This document shows positions 1 through 12,200 of a DNA stretch of 64,000 nucleotides, piece by piece (position 1 is the first letter of the stretch; each line of letters opens with the position of its first letter). A program made the position numbers and the translations under genes. The stretch covers positions 1-64,000 of the forward strand of contig JAEUBA010000062.1 in assembly GCA_018257865.1 (NCBI GenBank). Reading direction: 5' to 3'. The notes under the pieces were generated by a model that made no database searches, had not been told where the DNA came from, and was given only the letters and a program-made list of their open reading frames with translations. This stretch comes from Stereocaulon alpinum. Lineage: Eukaryota; Ascomycota; Lecanoromycetes; Lecanorales; Stereocaulaceae.

Positions 1-1179
1 TATTATATAGAAAGAAAATCCCCTTAAACTATCTATTAATTAATACCTTCTATAGGATAATATCCTACTATACGTATATTATAATTTGCTTAATAGTAAT
101 AGTTAGAGATAGGCGATTTAAGGTAATATAAGAATAGATTTATCCTAACCTATAGCGGGTTAGCTTAATAGATCTAGTAGCAAATATATTTACTAATACC
201 TACTTAGACGCGTTAATCTTAATAATAATACCTCTATATTACGCCTAAGCTAGATAGATCGACAGTATAAACGCTACTAAAAGTAGTATAGTAGTAGAAG
301 TAGCTTAACTAAGTATCTATTACGCTATAAGGGCTAAGACCCTAATTAGACGCGTAGGAGATAGGTACGCCTTAATAAAAATAAAGTCGAAGGCCCTACT
401 TATAAATATTAAAGAGATAAGGTTAATATAATTAGCGATAGTCCCTATAAAGGCGAAGGTAAATAAGTCCCCTAGGAGGACCTAACTATTTTAATAGATA
501 ATAATACTTTAGGGTAATTACTTAAACTTACTAACTCTACTAATAAGATCTAGTACTAGTAAGATAAGCTAAATATAGAACTTAATTAATTAAAGTTAAT
601 AATAGTACTAAGTACTATAGGTACTATCTCTACCTTAATAGTTAGCTCTATAGAGTACTACCTATAGGAGCGAGGTGCTAGTAGGCCTTTAAAGGAAGAG
701 GATATAACCCTAGCGGAGTCTATCTCTATACCCTAGTCTAAGTTGATACCTAAGTTAATACCTAAGTCGATACCTAAGTCGATACCTAAGTTAATACCTA
801 AGTTGAACTAAGACTAGTACCCTTTCTAATTAGAAGCTAATTATACCCTAACTTTATAGATATATAACGCGCGACTATCTAGTAGTATAATAGATAATTT
901 CTTTAAAGATACTTAATTATAACCTTTCTACGGATACTATAGCTTTAATAGCGCTTAATAACTAAAAGCTAAGCTATATACTATTAAGTATTCCGCTACT
1001 ACTAGTAGATAGTCTTAGTAAGCGTTTAGGGTCCTATTAATTTAACTAGACGAAGCGACTAGAATATATTATATACTCTACTTTAATATAATAGGTATAA
1101 TACGAACTCTTATTAGATATAAACCTTTTAATTCGAGTATTAACTATATACTAATACGCTAGCGAAACCTTAACGGGGG
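1..1179. other. RIP-degraded DNA, possibly the 5' part of the Plavaka element
   Basis: No domain can be read in the first 740 bases. At about 742-807 there is a short tandem array of about 5.5 copies of a 12-bp unit (gtYRatacctaa), which in one frame would encode a repeated Val-Asp/Asn-Thr-Gln tetrapeptide after the RIP stop is ignored. This may be a low-complexity N-terminal region of the transposase that follows, but that is inference. Confidence 0.4.
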
Positions 1180-3900
1180 TCTAATTATTAGTAAGATATA
1201 TATAGCCCGCTAGTAGTAGGAGATATAAGATAAGCTCCCTAATAGCTTAATAGTAGTACCGGTTATAATATTATTAGATAAGACCTATTTATTATAGATA
1301 TATAGAGATTAGTAGGCGTAGCTAGTCTATATTACTATTAGTAACCTTAATTAAGGTATTTAGCGGGTATAGGTTCAGCTAGGGATAATATTACTTAGAC
1401 TAGTACTATTAGTCTATAATAGTATAAAAGCTGAGGTATATTACTACGCTATAGGGCTTATAGTTAAGGGTAAGCTAGCCGAAGTATAGATCTTACTTAA
1501 TATACTAATAGTATTCTATTAAAGTACTTAAGGAGCTAGCGCCTAAGGGGATCCTTATTATATACGTAGACGGACGAATACGAAGATACTACCTAATACT
1601 CGCGTTTATACTAGGCGACTATAAGGAATAAGTCCTAATAACCTTAATTAAGAGCGGTAAATACTATCTAGTCTACTTAGTACTACTAAATAAATAGGAA
1701 CGACTACGTCCTAAAATACTATATCTAAAGCGAATACCTAAAAATACTATAAAGCAGCTATAGATATAAAAAGTATATAATAAGAATACGCCTAGGCTTT
1801 TACTAGATATAATAGTATATAACTAGCCTAACTTTATAGACGGCTACTTCGCAGTTAACGTCTACTAACTATAGACGTTTAATATATTATACTAATTAAT
1901 AGTTAAAGGGCTATTAAACTACCTCCTAGACTAATTAAGGGAGTGTATTAGAGAGGGATAAATAAAGCTTAAGGTATAAGCCTTAATTAACGCCTACTTT
2001 TAAGCTATACCTAAATTTACTAAGCTGAGGCGATTTTAGGAGTTTAGTAAGCTAAGCTAATAGATAGGAGAGGAGAGTAAAGAGATATTATAGATTATAA
2101 TACCTATCTTCGCGCCTCTTTTATCCGAAAAAAACTTAGATATACTATATATAGGACGAGCTATTATTAACTTTATTATACTTATAAGATACTAATCCTA
2201 TAATAAAGCGATACTAAAATATATAGACGCAGCGTTAGAAAGGATTAATCTACTTAAGGAGGTATTTCGAAAGTATAGACCGGTTAATAAGTAAATAGGC
2301 GAGTAAACCTTTAACTTTCCTAAATTCTATAGTATTAGTTACTATATTAATATAATTAGATATTATAGTCTACTAGATAGATATAGTACCTAAGCCTTTA
2401 AAAGGGTATATCTAATATTACTTAAGAATTACTATAACTAAATAAATAAGTATAAGGATTACTAGGAGTAATTAATAGAATATAATAAATATTATATTAA
2501 GTTAATAATTATATAGGATATTAAAACTTTCGAAGAGATAGAGCCTATATTACTTTATTAAAAGAGAAAATAAGAAGATAAGAAAAGTATAAAGGCTAGG
2601 GTCCTCTTAGATCTATACTAACTAAGATAGCGAGTAGACGCGGAAGAGCGCTATATACTAAAATACTTATATAGATATAATAGTCGTTACTAGCGAACGG
2701 CGAGGGATATAGCTAAATAGCTAAATATAACTAAGTTTCTCTAAAGCCTAGCTGCGTTTTTTAAGGCGTATTAAGCGAAAATACTAAGCTACGGTAGTAT
2801 AACCTTAAACTTAGATATTAATAGAAGGGAGGTAGACTATAGCTAGGTTAAGAGCTACCTAGTCTATATTTATTCGGGCCTTATATATTAGAAGACTATA
2901 GGAGAGGACTCCTCTAATTTAGAATATCTCTATAAGGATTTAGTAGTCTATAGACCTTATAAATATTCGTAGTATTTAACCTAGCGTAGAGATTACGTAT
3001 AGGTCTAAGAATAAGACTATAAGAGTTAAAACTTAGAAACTATATAGGAGGGAAAGTTAGTTAGCTAGGTCTTAGTTATTATAAAGGTAAAGGATCTTAG
3101 TACTAAAGACTTTAAGTAATAACTTAGTTATATCTAAGCTACCTTTATAGAAGTCTTTAATTATTAATATCTAGGGTAGGTATAAGAGTGCTATAGAATA
3201 GTTAAAGTTAAAAAGGTATAGGCGTTACTTATACTTAATCCTTAAATAATAGGCGCTCGCCGCTTCTATAGACTACTAAATATTAAGCGAAGTACTTATC
3301 TAGTACTAGGAATAATTAGAGGAAAAGAGATATTCTATATTAATAGTTTTATTAACTAGGACTAATATAATATAGTATATTACCCTAAATTCCTAATAAT
3401 TAATACTAAGGCAGCGCGACGAATCTACGCTAAATTCCTACTAAATTCTTTTTAGGTAACGCTATAAACCTAAGTATAATACTATAAAAGGAGGAGAGAT
3501 AATACTATAGATATATCTAGGTTAATAGAGTAGAGGAAACGCTACTACTAACTACCCTTATAGTATCTAAAGCTAAGGCTTTAGTCTTAAGGAAAACCTC
3601 TAATATAAAGAACTAACCTATAATTTTAATTACCGTAGCGGTATTAATTCGCTCTTCGGTATATTTAATTATAGCTTTATTACGTTAGCAGGCTATATAG
3701 CGTCTTATACGTATAATATTTACTTACTTTAGTATTAGGTCTACGGCTCTTATATATTACTAATATTTAGGTACTTTAGTAAGCTGAAGAGTAGAGAGGT
3801 TATTAAGCTTATAGAGTCGTATATAGAGTCTAATAGGGAAGATAGGGAGTAAATTCGTTAGATATTAAGCCTTTATAGCGATACTTTACTAAAATAATAG
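1180..3900 (+). pseudogene. Plavaka-type DNA transposase relic
   Basis: Broken plus-strand frames read like the fungal Plavaka transposase family. Near 1255 the frame gives VVPVIILLDKTYLL followed by a segment ending VYITISNLN, matching the family's D-K-T ... P-V-Y-L-T-I-G-N core. Near 1557 another frame gives YVDGRIRRYYLILAFILGDY, the family's A-D-G-R-x-R-R-x-Y-P-I-L-A motif. Near 2310 a third frame gives TFNFPKFYSISYYINIIRYY, then a stretch rich in Lys and Tyr as in the C-terminal half. Gln codons appear as TAA/TAG, and frame changes show indels as well as RIP. It cannot encode a working enzyme. The family call is from memory of the consensus, and a related DDE family is possible. Confidence 0.65.
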
Positions 3901-5285
3901 CGATAAGACTGTAAACTATAAGGGGAGTTATTAAGAAACGTCTAGCTAGATATTTATCTAACTTAGATAAGGTAGAACTAAGTTAGATAATACTTAAATA
4001 GGGTAAACCCTAAGTTAGATACTACTTAGATAGTATAAAACCTAACTTAAATATCTATAGCTTATTAAGCTTTAATAGCTAAATACTACTAAGCTATATC
4101 TAGTAGTAATATTTTCCTAGCTTAAGAAAGGTTAATACTAACTTAGAAATATCTAATAGGTATACTAATATAGAATAGACTTAATAAGCTATTTCTATAC
4201 TTTATCGTCTTAAGTATTAAGTATATAGGTTCTATTTTAATCTTTAGATAGAATTTCTACTGCTATACGCGCTAGGGACGCTAATATTATTACTTCTATT
4301 TATAATAGCGGCTAGCAATCTATTAAAGGGTCCTAATATTATAATTTTAAGAATCTAGTATATTAAGCTTATAGAGTAGTAAGGTTATATTTTTAAAATA
4401 TTAATATACTACGTCTATACAGCTATAAATATATAATAAAGCTTTAAGAACCTTAAGTACTCGTCCTAAACTATTTAAGATATATAGTAGTATATCTCTA
4501 TATTAACGTACTACCTCAGAAATAGTAACGTCTATAATAAGCAACTATATAGTATACTAGCTAGGATAATAGTAAGAAGGATATACTTAGATACTATTCT
4601 TAAAGCCCCCCTAATTAAGCTACTAGACACTAATTAGATAAGTATAAAAAAGGGCGAAATATATACGCCCCTAATCTAGTAAAGTTTTATAAGGTGCTAC
4701 TAATAAGTTAGTAACTAGACGTCGTAACTCTCTATATTAGTTATTTACTCGAATTATAAGGAGTAGAAGATATAGTCGTATTAGTAGATAATAGATTATT
4801 ATAGAGTTAAGCCTTTACTTAAAAGTAGCTTTTATATACTAAAGGAGCTATTAGTAGTAGCTATAATTTAAACGGATTATATATATAGAAGACTTTATTT
4901 AGCTTTAACTACCTACTTAAATTATATATAAAGATATACAGCTACTAATTAGTAGATATATATAGACTATATAAGAGTTTATTAATTATAATAACTTAAA
5001 AAGAAGACTAGTAGCTGTATATTAGTAGCGTTATATTACTAATTAAGCTGATAGCTAGCTGAACGCGTAATAGATATACTAATTAGTTAGATATTATACT
5101 AATAGTAATATCTAGTTACTAGCTAGACTAATATTATTAAATTAGTAGTAAAGAGTTATAGATCGGGCTAATTTAATACTATTAGTAATATTAAGTTACT
5201 AATTCCGCTGTATCCTACTATCAGCCCTACCGGCGCGCTCGGTAACTCAGGGTTCCCCAGCAACTTTTGGGAAAGCGCGATGTCT
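3901..5285. other. Unassigned RIP-degraded DNA with a small unmutated island
   Basis: I cannot assign any domain here. The interval 5221-5285 (from ccggcgcgctcggtaactca onward) is GC-richer and retains CA/TG dinucleotides, unlike everything around it. It abuts the start of the gypsy relic. It could be a recent patch, part of a 5' LTR, or a fragment of host sequence. Confidence 0.3.
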
Positions 5286-8200
5286 ACTAATATAAGTACT
5301 ATATAATTAGGAAGTAGCGTTATCCTAGGACTTCTTAGAGATTAGGAAGGTATATAGCGCAGTAGTAGTACCTTAGTAGATCTAAACGGTCCTGTATATA
5401 GTATAGTAAGTACTAGGTTTCCCGATCCTAAGGGCCTTAACTAGAATAGTAGTTAAGATACTTAAGGACCGAATATCTAGTAGTCTACTCGAACTATACT
5501 ATAGGCCTTACCGTAACCCTTAGTTTCTAGTAAAGAAGAAGTCTAGTAAATACCGGATAGTAAATATAGCTATAAATATTAATAAAGTAACCGTCCGGGA
5601 TATAAATCTTCCGCCGTTAGTTAATAAATTCTTAGAGGAATTCGCTAGAATATAGATAACTTTATTAATTAATTTCTTTTTAGGATATAATTAAATCGAA
5701 CTTAATAGTCGCTACTATAACTTAACTATATTTATAACTCCGCTAGGCTTATTACGTTAGACGACGCTACCCTAAGGTGTAATAAACTCTATTACCTAGT
5801 TCGTACGTATTATAGTAAAGATTCTTATAGATCTAATTCCGACTGTTTACTAGCCGTTTCTAGACGATATTGGTATAAAGGGCCCGTATTTACGATATTA
5901 GAATGATAAAGTTATTCCTAGAGTACGGCGATTCGTCTTAGAATATATCTAGAATCTAGATAAAGTACTTACTAATATTAAACGCTTAGGTGTAACTATC
6001 TCCGGTGAAAAGTTATAGTTTTGTATAGAAGGAATTAAGATTATAGGCTTTATATATAATACTTGCGGAAGATTACCTAAATTAGTAAAGATTACGAAGG
6101 TAGTTAATTAGGAACTATGTTACGATCTTATAGGTATATATATATTTATTAGGCTATATATCTACTACTATATATAGGTAAAGGATTTTACTATTATTAC
6201 TATACTAATCTACCGTCTCTTCCGCCGTGAAGTACTATTTATATAGGGAGATAAGTAGCAGGCGTTAATAGATCTCTTAAAAGAGGCGCTAACGTCTATA
6301 CCCGCCCTACGCACGCTTAATTATAGTAAAGGTGCCGGTGAGATTATCCTCGCAGTAGATATAAGTCTTTAAGGATAGGGCGCAGTACTCTAATAAGTAG
6401 ATTTGGTATTAGGTAAACGGTATCCTAGCAGATATAAAAGCGGACTATAGACTAAGTAGGAGTCTAAGTATAATATAGGGAAATATAAATATTAAGGAGT
6501 ATTAAAGGTACTTAAGAAGTTCTGCTTTTAGCTATATAGGGTTTATTTTACTATCGAGATTAATACGAATACTCTAGTAGCCTAGCTAAACCAGTTAGCG
6601 ATAGACCTACTAGGTATACTAGTAATAAGATAGCTTGCCTAGATTCGACTTTTTAACTTTAATATACGTTACGTTCTTAGTACGAAGTATAGTACTGCTA
6701 ATAGTCTCTCCCGCCGCCCCTATAGTTCTATTAAGAAGGAAGAAGGTACTGTTAAATAGGATATTAATAATTTTATTAATACTAAGCTGAACCTAATTTC
6801 TGTCTATCTAATTACGGTAGAGGAAGATACTAGTATAGAAGTGCTTAATAGTAGCTACTTAGAGTATTTATAGCGGATTATATAATACCTTACTATAATA
6901 GCGCGGCTATTAGATATACCTAGTAGTAAGGAGTTCCGGTTATTTAAATAGTAGGCTATAAAGTTCCTTATTAAAGATAAGTATCTATTTCGTTAAGCTA
7001 GTAAGAATATTCTATTATAGTGTATTATTAATTCGTTATAAGACTAATAACAGATTCTATAGGAGTTATATAATAATAGTAGATACTAAGGTAGGGAAGG
7101 TACCTATCGCCGTATTATAGACTAATACTGGTGGGAGTCGCTATATAAAGATAGTACTACGTATATACGGATATACGATTCCTATTAACGACGATCGACA
7201 CAGCGAAAAGAAGAAGCACTTTATCTAATATAGGTTTTAGGGATATAGTAGAAAGTAGCTATCGACGTAGTTTATATACTGCTACGGGAGAATAAGAATT
7301 ACTTAGTAATTACTCGTAATAATTTCTTAGGATAGCTAGAAGCTCGTATATTAAGTACTGCTATATTAATAGCGGTAGCGCAGTTCCTATACGAGGACGT
7401 TATCTGCCGGTATAGTTGCTTCTAAAGATTAGTACTTAACGGAGGACTAGAGAATAAGGATATAGTTAGTAATCTCGCTTAGAGATACTAGATCTAGAGA
7501 ATTATTACCTCTATATATTACCTATAAGCGAATAGGATAGTCGAACGTAGCTATTAGCTAATTATAGATAGACTTACTAAGATAATAGACGGAGGTTACT
7601 ATAATTAGGTTCGAAACCTATATATAATCCTTTAGGTAGATAGAACTATAGTAAAGAGAACTACTAGGATATCACTATATAGGATTAATTATAGAAATAA
7701 TATAGTATTACCTATTAAGCTTGCTAATCCTATATAGTAGATTCTTAACTAGGAATATACGCAGTCGACTACGGAACTACTAGCTCTGCGTATAAGATAA
7801 TTATAGCGCCGCGACGAGGATCTGGAAGAAACAGCGTTATTTCTAAAAAGAATACGGGAGTCTTATAAGGAGTTATTTAATAATAGATATCGAATCCGCC
7901 TAACCTTATTTGCTATTAATAACTTAGTACTCCTATATAATACTAAGCTGGAGAAGTCGTATTCCTATAAGCTAACCTTTTAATAGTTAGGCCCGTTCTA
8001 TATCGCTGAGGTAAATACGGATAAAGGTATATATATTCTAAAGGAACTAGATAAGTTAATAATAAAGGGGACTATAAATAGTAGTCGACTGAAACGCTTT
8101 CACACGCGAGCTGAACTTAATACTAGCGATAGTAAAATTGCTGCTGATACTAGAAGCGAAGATATAGATAAAGATATAAGTATTAATAGAAGGATAGAGT

Positions 8201-8352
8201 AACAGCTCCGCCTAAGACGGCGAAGTAACTAACTAACTATAGAAGAAGTAGCTTTACCTTTACCTAAGTAGGGCTTCTTAATTATAGTACTACCTTTGCG
8301 ACTAGATTAGCTACTAGACTTTATTTATACTTCCTAGGGATAGGAAGTTAAT
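5286..8352 (+). pseudogene. Ty3/gypsy pol relic (RT-RNase H-integrase)
   Basis: From about 5540 one plus-strand frame can be followed for several hundred codons. It shows the reverse transcriptase (KKKSSKYRIVNIAI, then a degenerate LP-x-G-V-IN and FLDDIGI for the YxDD-like box), RNase H (IILAVDISL near 6345), the integrase (QANRIVERSYQLI near 7525) and a C-terminal segment ending in GTINSSRLKRFHTRAEL near 8075. Internal stops are all TAA/TAG at Gln or Trp positions. A polypurine run at 8353-8362 marks the expected 3' LTR start. No gag and no matching 5' LTR were found, so the element is probably 5'-truncated or its LTR has decayed. Confidence 0.8.
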
Positions 8353-8362
8353 TAGGGGGGGG
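8353..8362 (+). other. Polypurine tract of the gypsy relic
   Basis: The sequence reads ttagggggggg, immediately downstream of the degraded pol frame and where the plus-strand primer of an LTR retrotransposon belongs. The following bases (ttaaggatattta) would start the 3' LTR, but its partner LTR and its end were not found. Confidence 0.4.
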
Positions 8363-9172
8363 TTAAGGATATTTATTAAAGATACTTATTAACCTTTACT
8401 ACTTATAGCTGCTGGTAATAATCCCTTCGTATATATATACCTATAATTCTTCCCTCAAATTGTGGAACTTCCTATTATAATATATTTATATATATATTAT
8501 ACTCCTAAGTCTTACTTAGATAGAGTATTAGCGCGGGCACTAGCTACTATATAGTAGCTAATACCCCCTTCGCAACTACGTCCCTAATTTCGGCGGCGAG
8601 CGCCCTAGCTAAGCAGTTATTACTTAACCTAACTTAGCAAATTCTCGTATCTCTTAAGCCTTAAAGCTGCTACTATACCTAATACCAGTCTTCCTAGTAT
8701 TAGTCTACTGCGGATAATAGTACTTTAAATCTAGCTTCCTTTTACTAGCGTCTAGGCTCTAATTAGGGAGAATAGGCTCTATATTATATTTTATAAAGGT
8801 CCGCAAGGGATTAATAGTATTACTAGAGACCCTCTATTATATAATACCTATTCCTTCGGGGCTAACGCCCCTGATTTTAGTATTCAGCTTATTAAAAGGA
8901 TTCTAGAGGTAGTTATAAAGTCTCCTAGGCCTACCGAATTATATAAGATAAGTCGAAAGCGCAAAGTAGTATAGAGCGATAGTAATACGTCTAATAAGGA
9001 GACCTCCTTCAGCTCTATCTATATCTAGACTAATAATACCCTCAATACCTAAGAGACGCCGCACGAGACTTCTTCTAGGAAATAATACCAACTTACTACG
9101 TTTATAACGTAGAGATTTAATCCTCTTTCCTTTCCCTACACCGGCTACTATATATATACTTATATATATATA
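8363..9172. other. Degraded DNA containing copy 1 of a hairpin-bearing repeat
   Basis: This probably includes the decayed 3' LTR of the gypsy relic. At 8831-8880 lies a segment starting cctctattatata and holding the small hairpin GGGGC-taac-GCCCC. It recurs in the same orientation at 15469-15518. A second shared word, tcgcaagggattaat-like, precedes both copies (about 8799 and 15361). No coding signal was seen. Confidence 0.4.
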
Positions 9173-9203
9173 CTAGAGAATGCCTGTAAAAATCCAGATT
9201 TTT
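9173..9203 (-). repeat. Helitron 3' terminus (hairpin + CTAG)
   Basis: On the minus strand the element ends with a 7-bp stem AAAAATC/GATTTTT (2-nt loop; plus-strand 9188-9203), 11 nt of spacer, and then CTAG (9173-9176) followed by T. A hairpin about 10-12 nt before CTRR and insertion before a T are the defining 3' features of Helitrons. It lies about 100 bp past the end of the decayed helicase frame, on the correct side. Confidence 0.75.
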
Positions 9204-12200
9204 ACTATTTTTACTAAGGCTATTAATTAGGTAATAGTACCTAAGTATATACTATATTCTTTATTAATTAGTTATTCGTATATTTATAACTATCCGGCCT
9301 AATAATATATAGATTCGCCTGCTTCGTAACCTATAAAAGCGATATATAGAGCTAACTATAACTAAAAGCCGGCCGTAACTGTAGGTTAATACCTACGAAC
9401 TTTATAGATTACCCCTAGGACTTATTTATTATTATTATAAATACTAGGCGGACTGGATATTACTTATATATAAAGGGTATAGGGATCCTCTTATTATTTT
9501 CCTTAGACTATAATAGCGTCTTAAAGAGTATTACCTTTTCGCTATTATACGTACCGCCTATAATCTTACCTTTAAAGATATACTTACTATACTATATAAC
9601 TTAGAGCTAAGTCCCGTTATAAAGCCGTAGCGGATCTAAGTTTCTAAGTAATATAACTAAAACACCTAGTTTAATACAGAGCTTATAGGGCGGTAGCGAG
9701 GCCTTATAAAATATATTAAAATATTTAGTTAGAAAGAGGTCCTTATCTTCTTTAGAAATAGCCTAATTAATACTCTAGTATATAGTAAGCTCGCTAGGTA
9801 TCTGCGTTATAAGCTTACTATTAATCTTAGTAATATCCTTATTCGTAATAGTAAGAATAGCTCTTTAAGATAGATACTCTCTATCTACTATACCTAGGCG
9901 ATATAGGTTTAGGTATACCTTATTAATTAACTTATTAATAGCGTTTTTAGGAACGTAGCTATAAGCCTAAGGTACTACGTCTTCCTTAGTAGTAGAGCTC
10001 TTCTAAATACTAGACCCGTTCCTAATCTTAAGAAGATTAATAGTAAAAGCCCTTATATTAGTATATATAAAATCAGTAAGATTAAGATTATTAAGTCGTT
10101 CGTTAATAGTTAGGTCTAATTATATAGTATCCTACCAGAACTCAGCCTATTATATATAGGTATTAATAACCTAACTACTAGATCTACTAGCTACTACTAG
10201 TAGGGTTTATTAAAAATTACTATAGAAGTAGACAACCTTACCCCTAAACTATACCCCCTTATTACTATAGATATCTTAAAGGCTTTAGCTTACAGCCTCT
10301 ATATTATACCTACTCTATATAAGTGACTTATCCTAAAAGATTACCTAAGCTTGCTTTATAAGCTCCGTAAGGTTCGTCCCTTTCTTAATCCTATATAAAG
10401 AAGTAGCGTCTAAATCTAGTAGTATCTTAAATTAGAAGTAGGTAGTATAGCTACCCTAAAGGAGCGTTACTGCTATACCTAAGGATACTATAGCTAAAGC
10501 TACTTTTTATTTAAGGCGTACTTTCTTTATTATAATATTCTTAACGAAGGTCTTACTAGTACCCTTAGCGCCGTTAAGAAAGAATAGGGTACTAGGGGCT
10601 TTATACTTATTATCTATATTTATATTAATAGCGTCTATAATCCGGTTAATAGCGTAGCTTTAATTAGGATTAAGCTTACTCTATAAGAACTCGATATCCT
10701 TAGGGCTAATATTATAAGATATCTCTTCGCGTAAGAGCTAATTAGGAATATCGCTTATACTATTAAAGTTAATAGTAGGAATTAGTAGATTATATTAAGC
10801 TAAATCCTCCGTATACTTTAGAGTAGAGGTATATTCTAACTAACTATTAATAAGGTAGAGTATATACTGCTTAGTATATATAGTCTCTTTATTAGCCGGT
10901 ATCTAAAGCGTCCGAAATTCCCGTTATAAGATATATATATAATTAGATAATATATACTCTTTATATTTATCCTATAATACTAGAGTATCTATTAGTTAGA
11001 GCTTAAGTAATACTATAATAAATAGGCTCTATAGTCTATAACCCCCCTAAAAGTCTTTACCCTTATCTAAGATCTTATTAGTATACTTATCGTTTTTAGT
11101 TAGCCTAAGCTCTATATAGGCTTCTTTCTATTCTATTACGCAGCCGTTAATTATACGTAGGTCGTTAAAAGACGTAGCACCCTTATAATAATATAGGAGT
11201 AGTTATAGATAATATAAATCCTTACTCTTAGGGCTAATAAAGTATATACGCCTAAGGGCTTCGCCTTTTTTACGAACCTTCCACCGCTTAGATTACTTAA
11301 TCTAGGTAAAATACTCTAGAAAGTTAGTATATAGGTAATCTAGCGGGCTCTTTTTAACTATAAGCCGCCTACTATTCTTCTTTCTAAAAGGTAGTAGCTA
11401 GCCTTAATTAAGGACTTCCTTAATAATCTAATTTATCTTAAAGTACTTAGTTAAGGTAGTTCTACGTAGCTTTTTATTATCTATAAGCTTCTACTTAGTA
11501 GTATTATTTACAGCCTTATCTTCGCCTAGATTAAATAGGATATATTATTAATCTAGTAGATAGATCTATAAGCGCTCTATATAAGGCTTTATTATACCTA
11601 TACCGAACGATAACAGCTTCTATACGGCCTCTGCGGAGCTAATCTAGCGAGCCGAATAATACTTAGTAATCTTATCTACCTCCTTACCTTATTACCTAGG
11701 CTGCCCTAAAGGAGTAGAGTTATTATTATAGTACTTACTACGTTAAGTTAGGGTAATATCAGCCTAATCTAGGCCCTTATAGATATATTTATATAGATAG
11801 AAAACCGACTTAATAGAGCTATAGATCTTAATATTAATATAGCTACTATATTTCTTTAATAGATAGGGATTATATAGAATAACCTATCTATTATTAATAT
11901 TTATATTTTCGAGAGGCTCTATAAATAGACGTTTATACTAAGGGTAGCTCCTATTAGGGGCGAACTTAGTCTAGTCGCGAAAATCCTTAGGGAAGCTCTT
12001 ACTATAATAATTCTTCTCTTTACTATAGTATATATTATTAGGGTTACTAGTATAGCGATTATAGACTATATACTATAGAACTAACTTATAGAGCTTCTTA
12101 TCAGCTCCTTTATTAGGTATAAATACTTAGACGACGCTATTAATATCTTTAATAGTATAAATCCGATCCTCTTCCTATATAATTAATAAAATGTAGGCGT

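Noticed and set aside
1..200. Telomeric or subtelomeric repeat from the many cctaa words
   Set aside because: There is no regular TTAGGG/CCCTAA array. The words reflect RIP-driven TpA enrichment.
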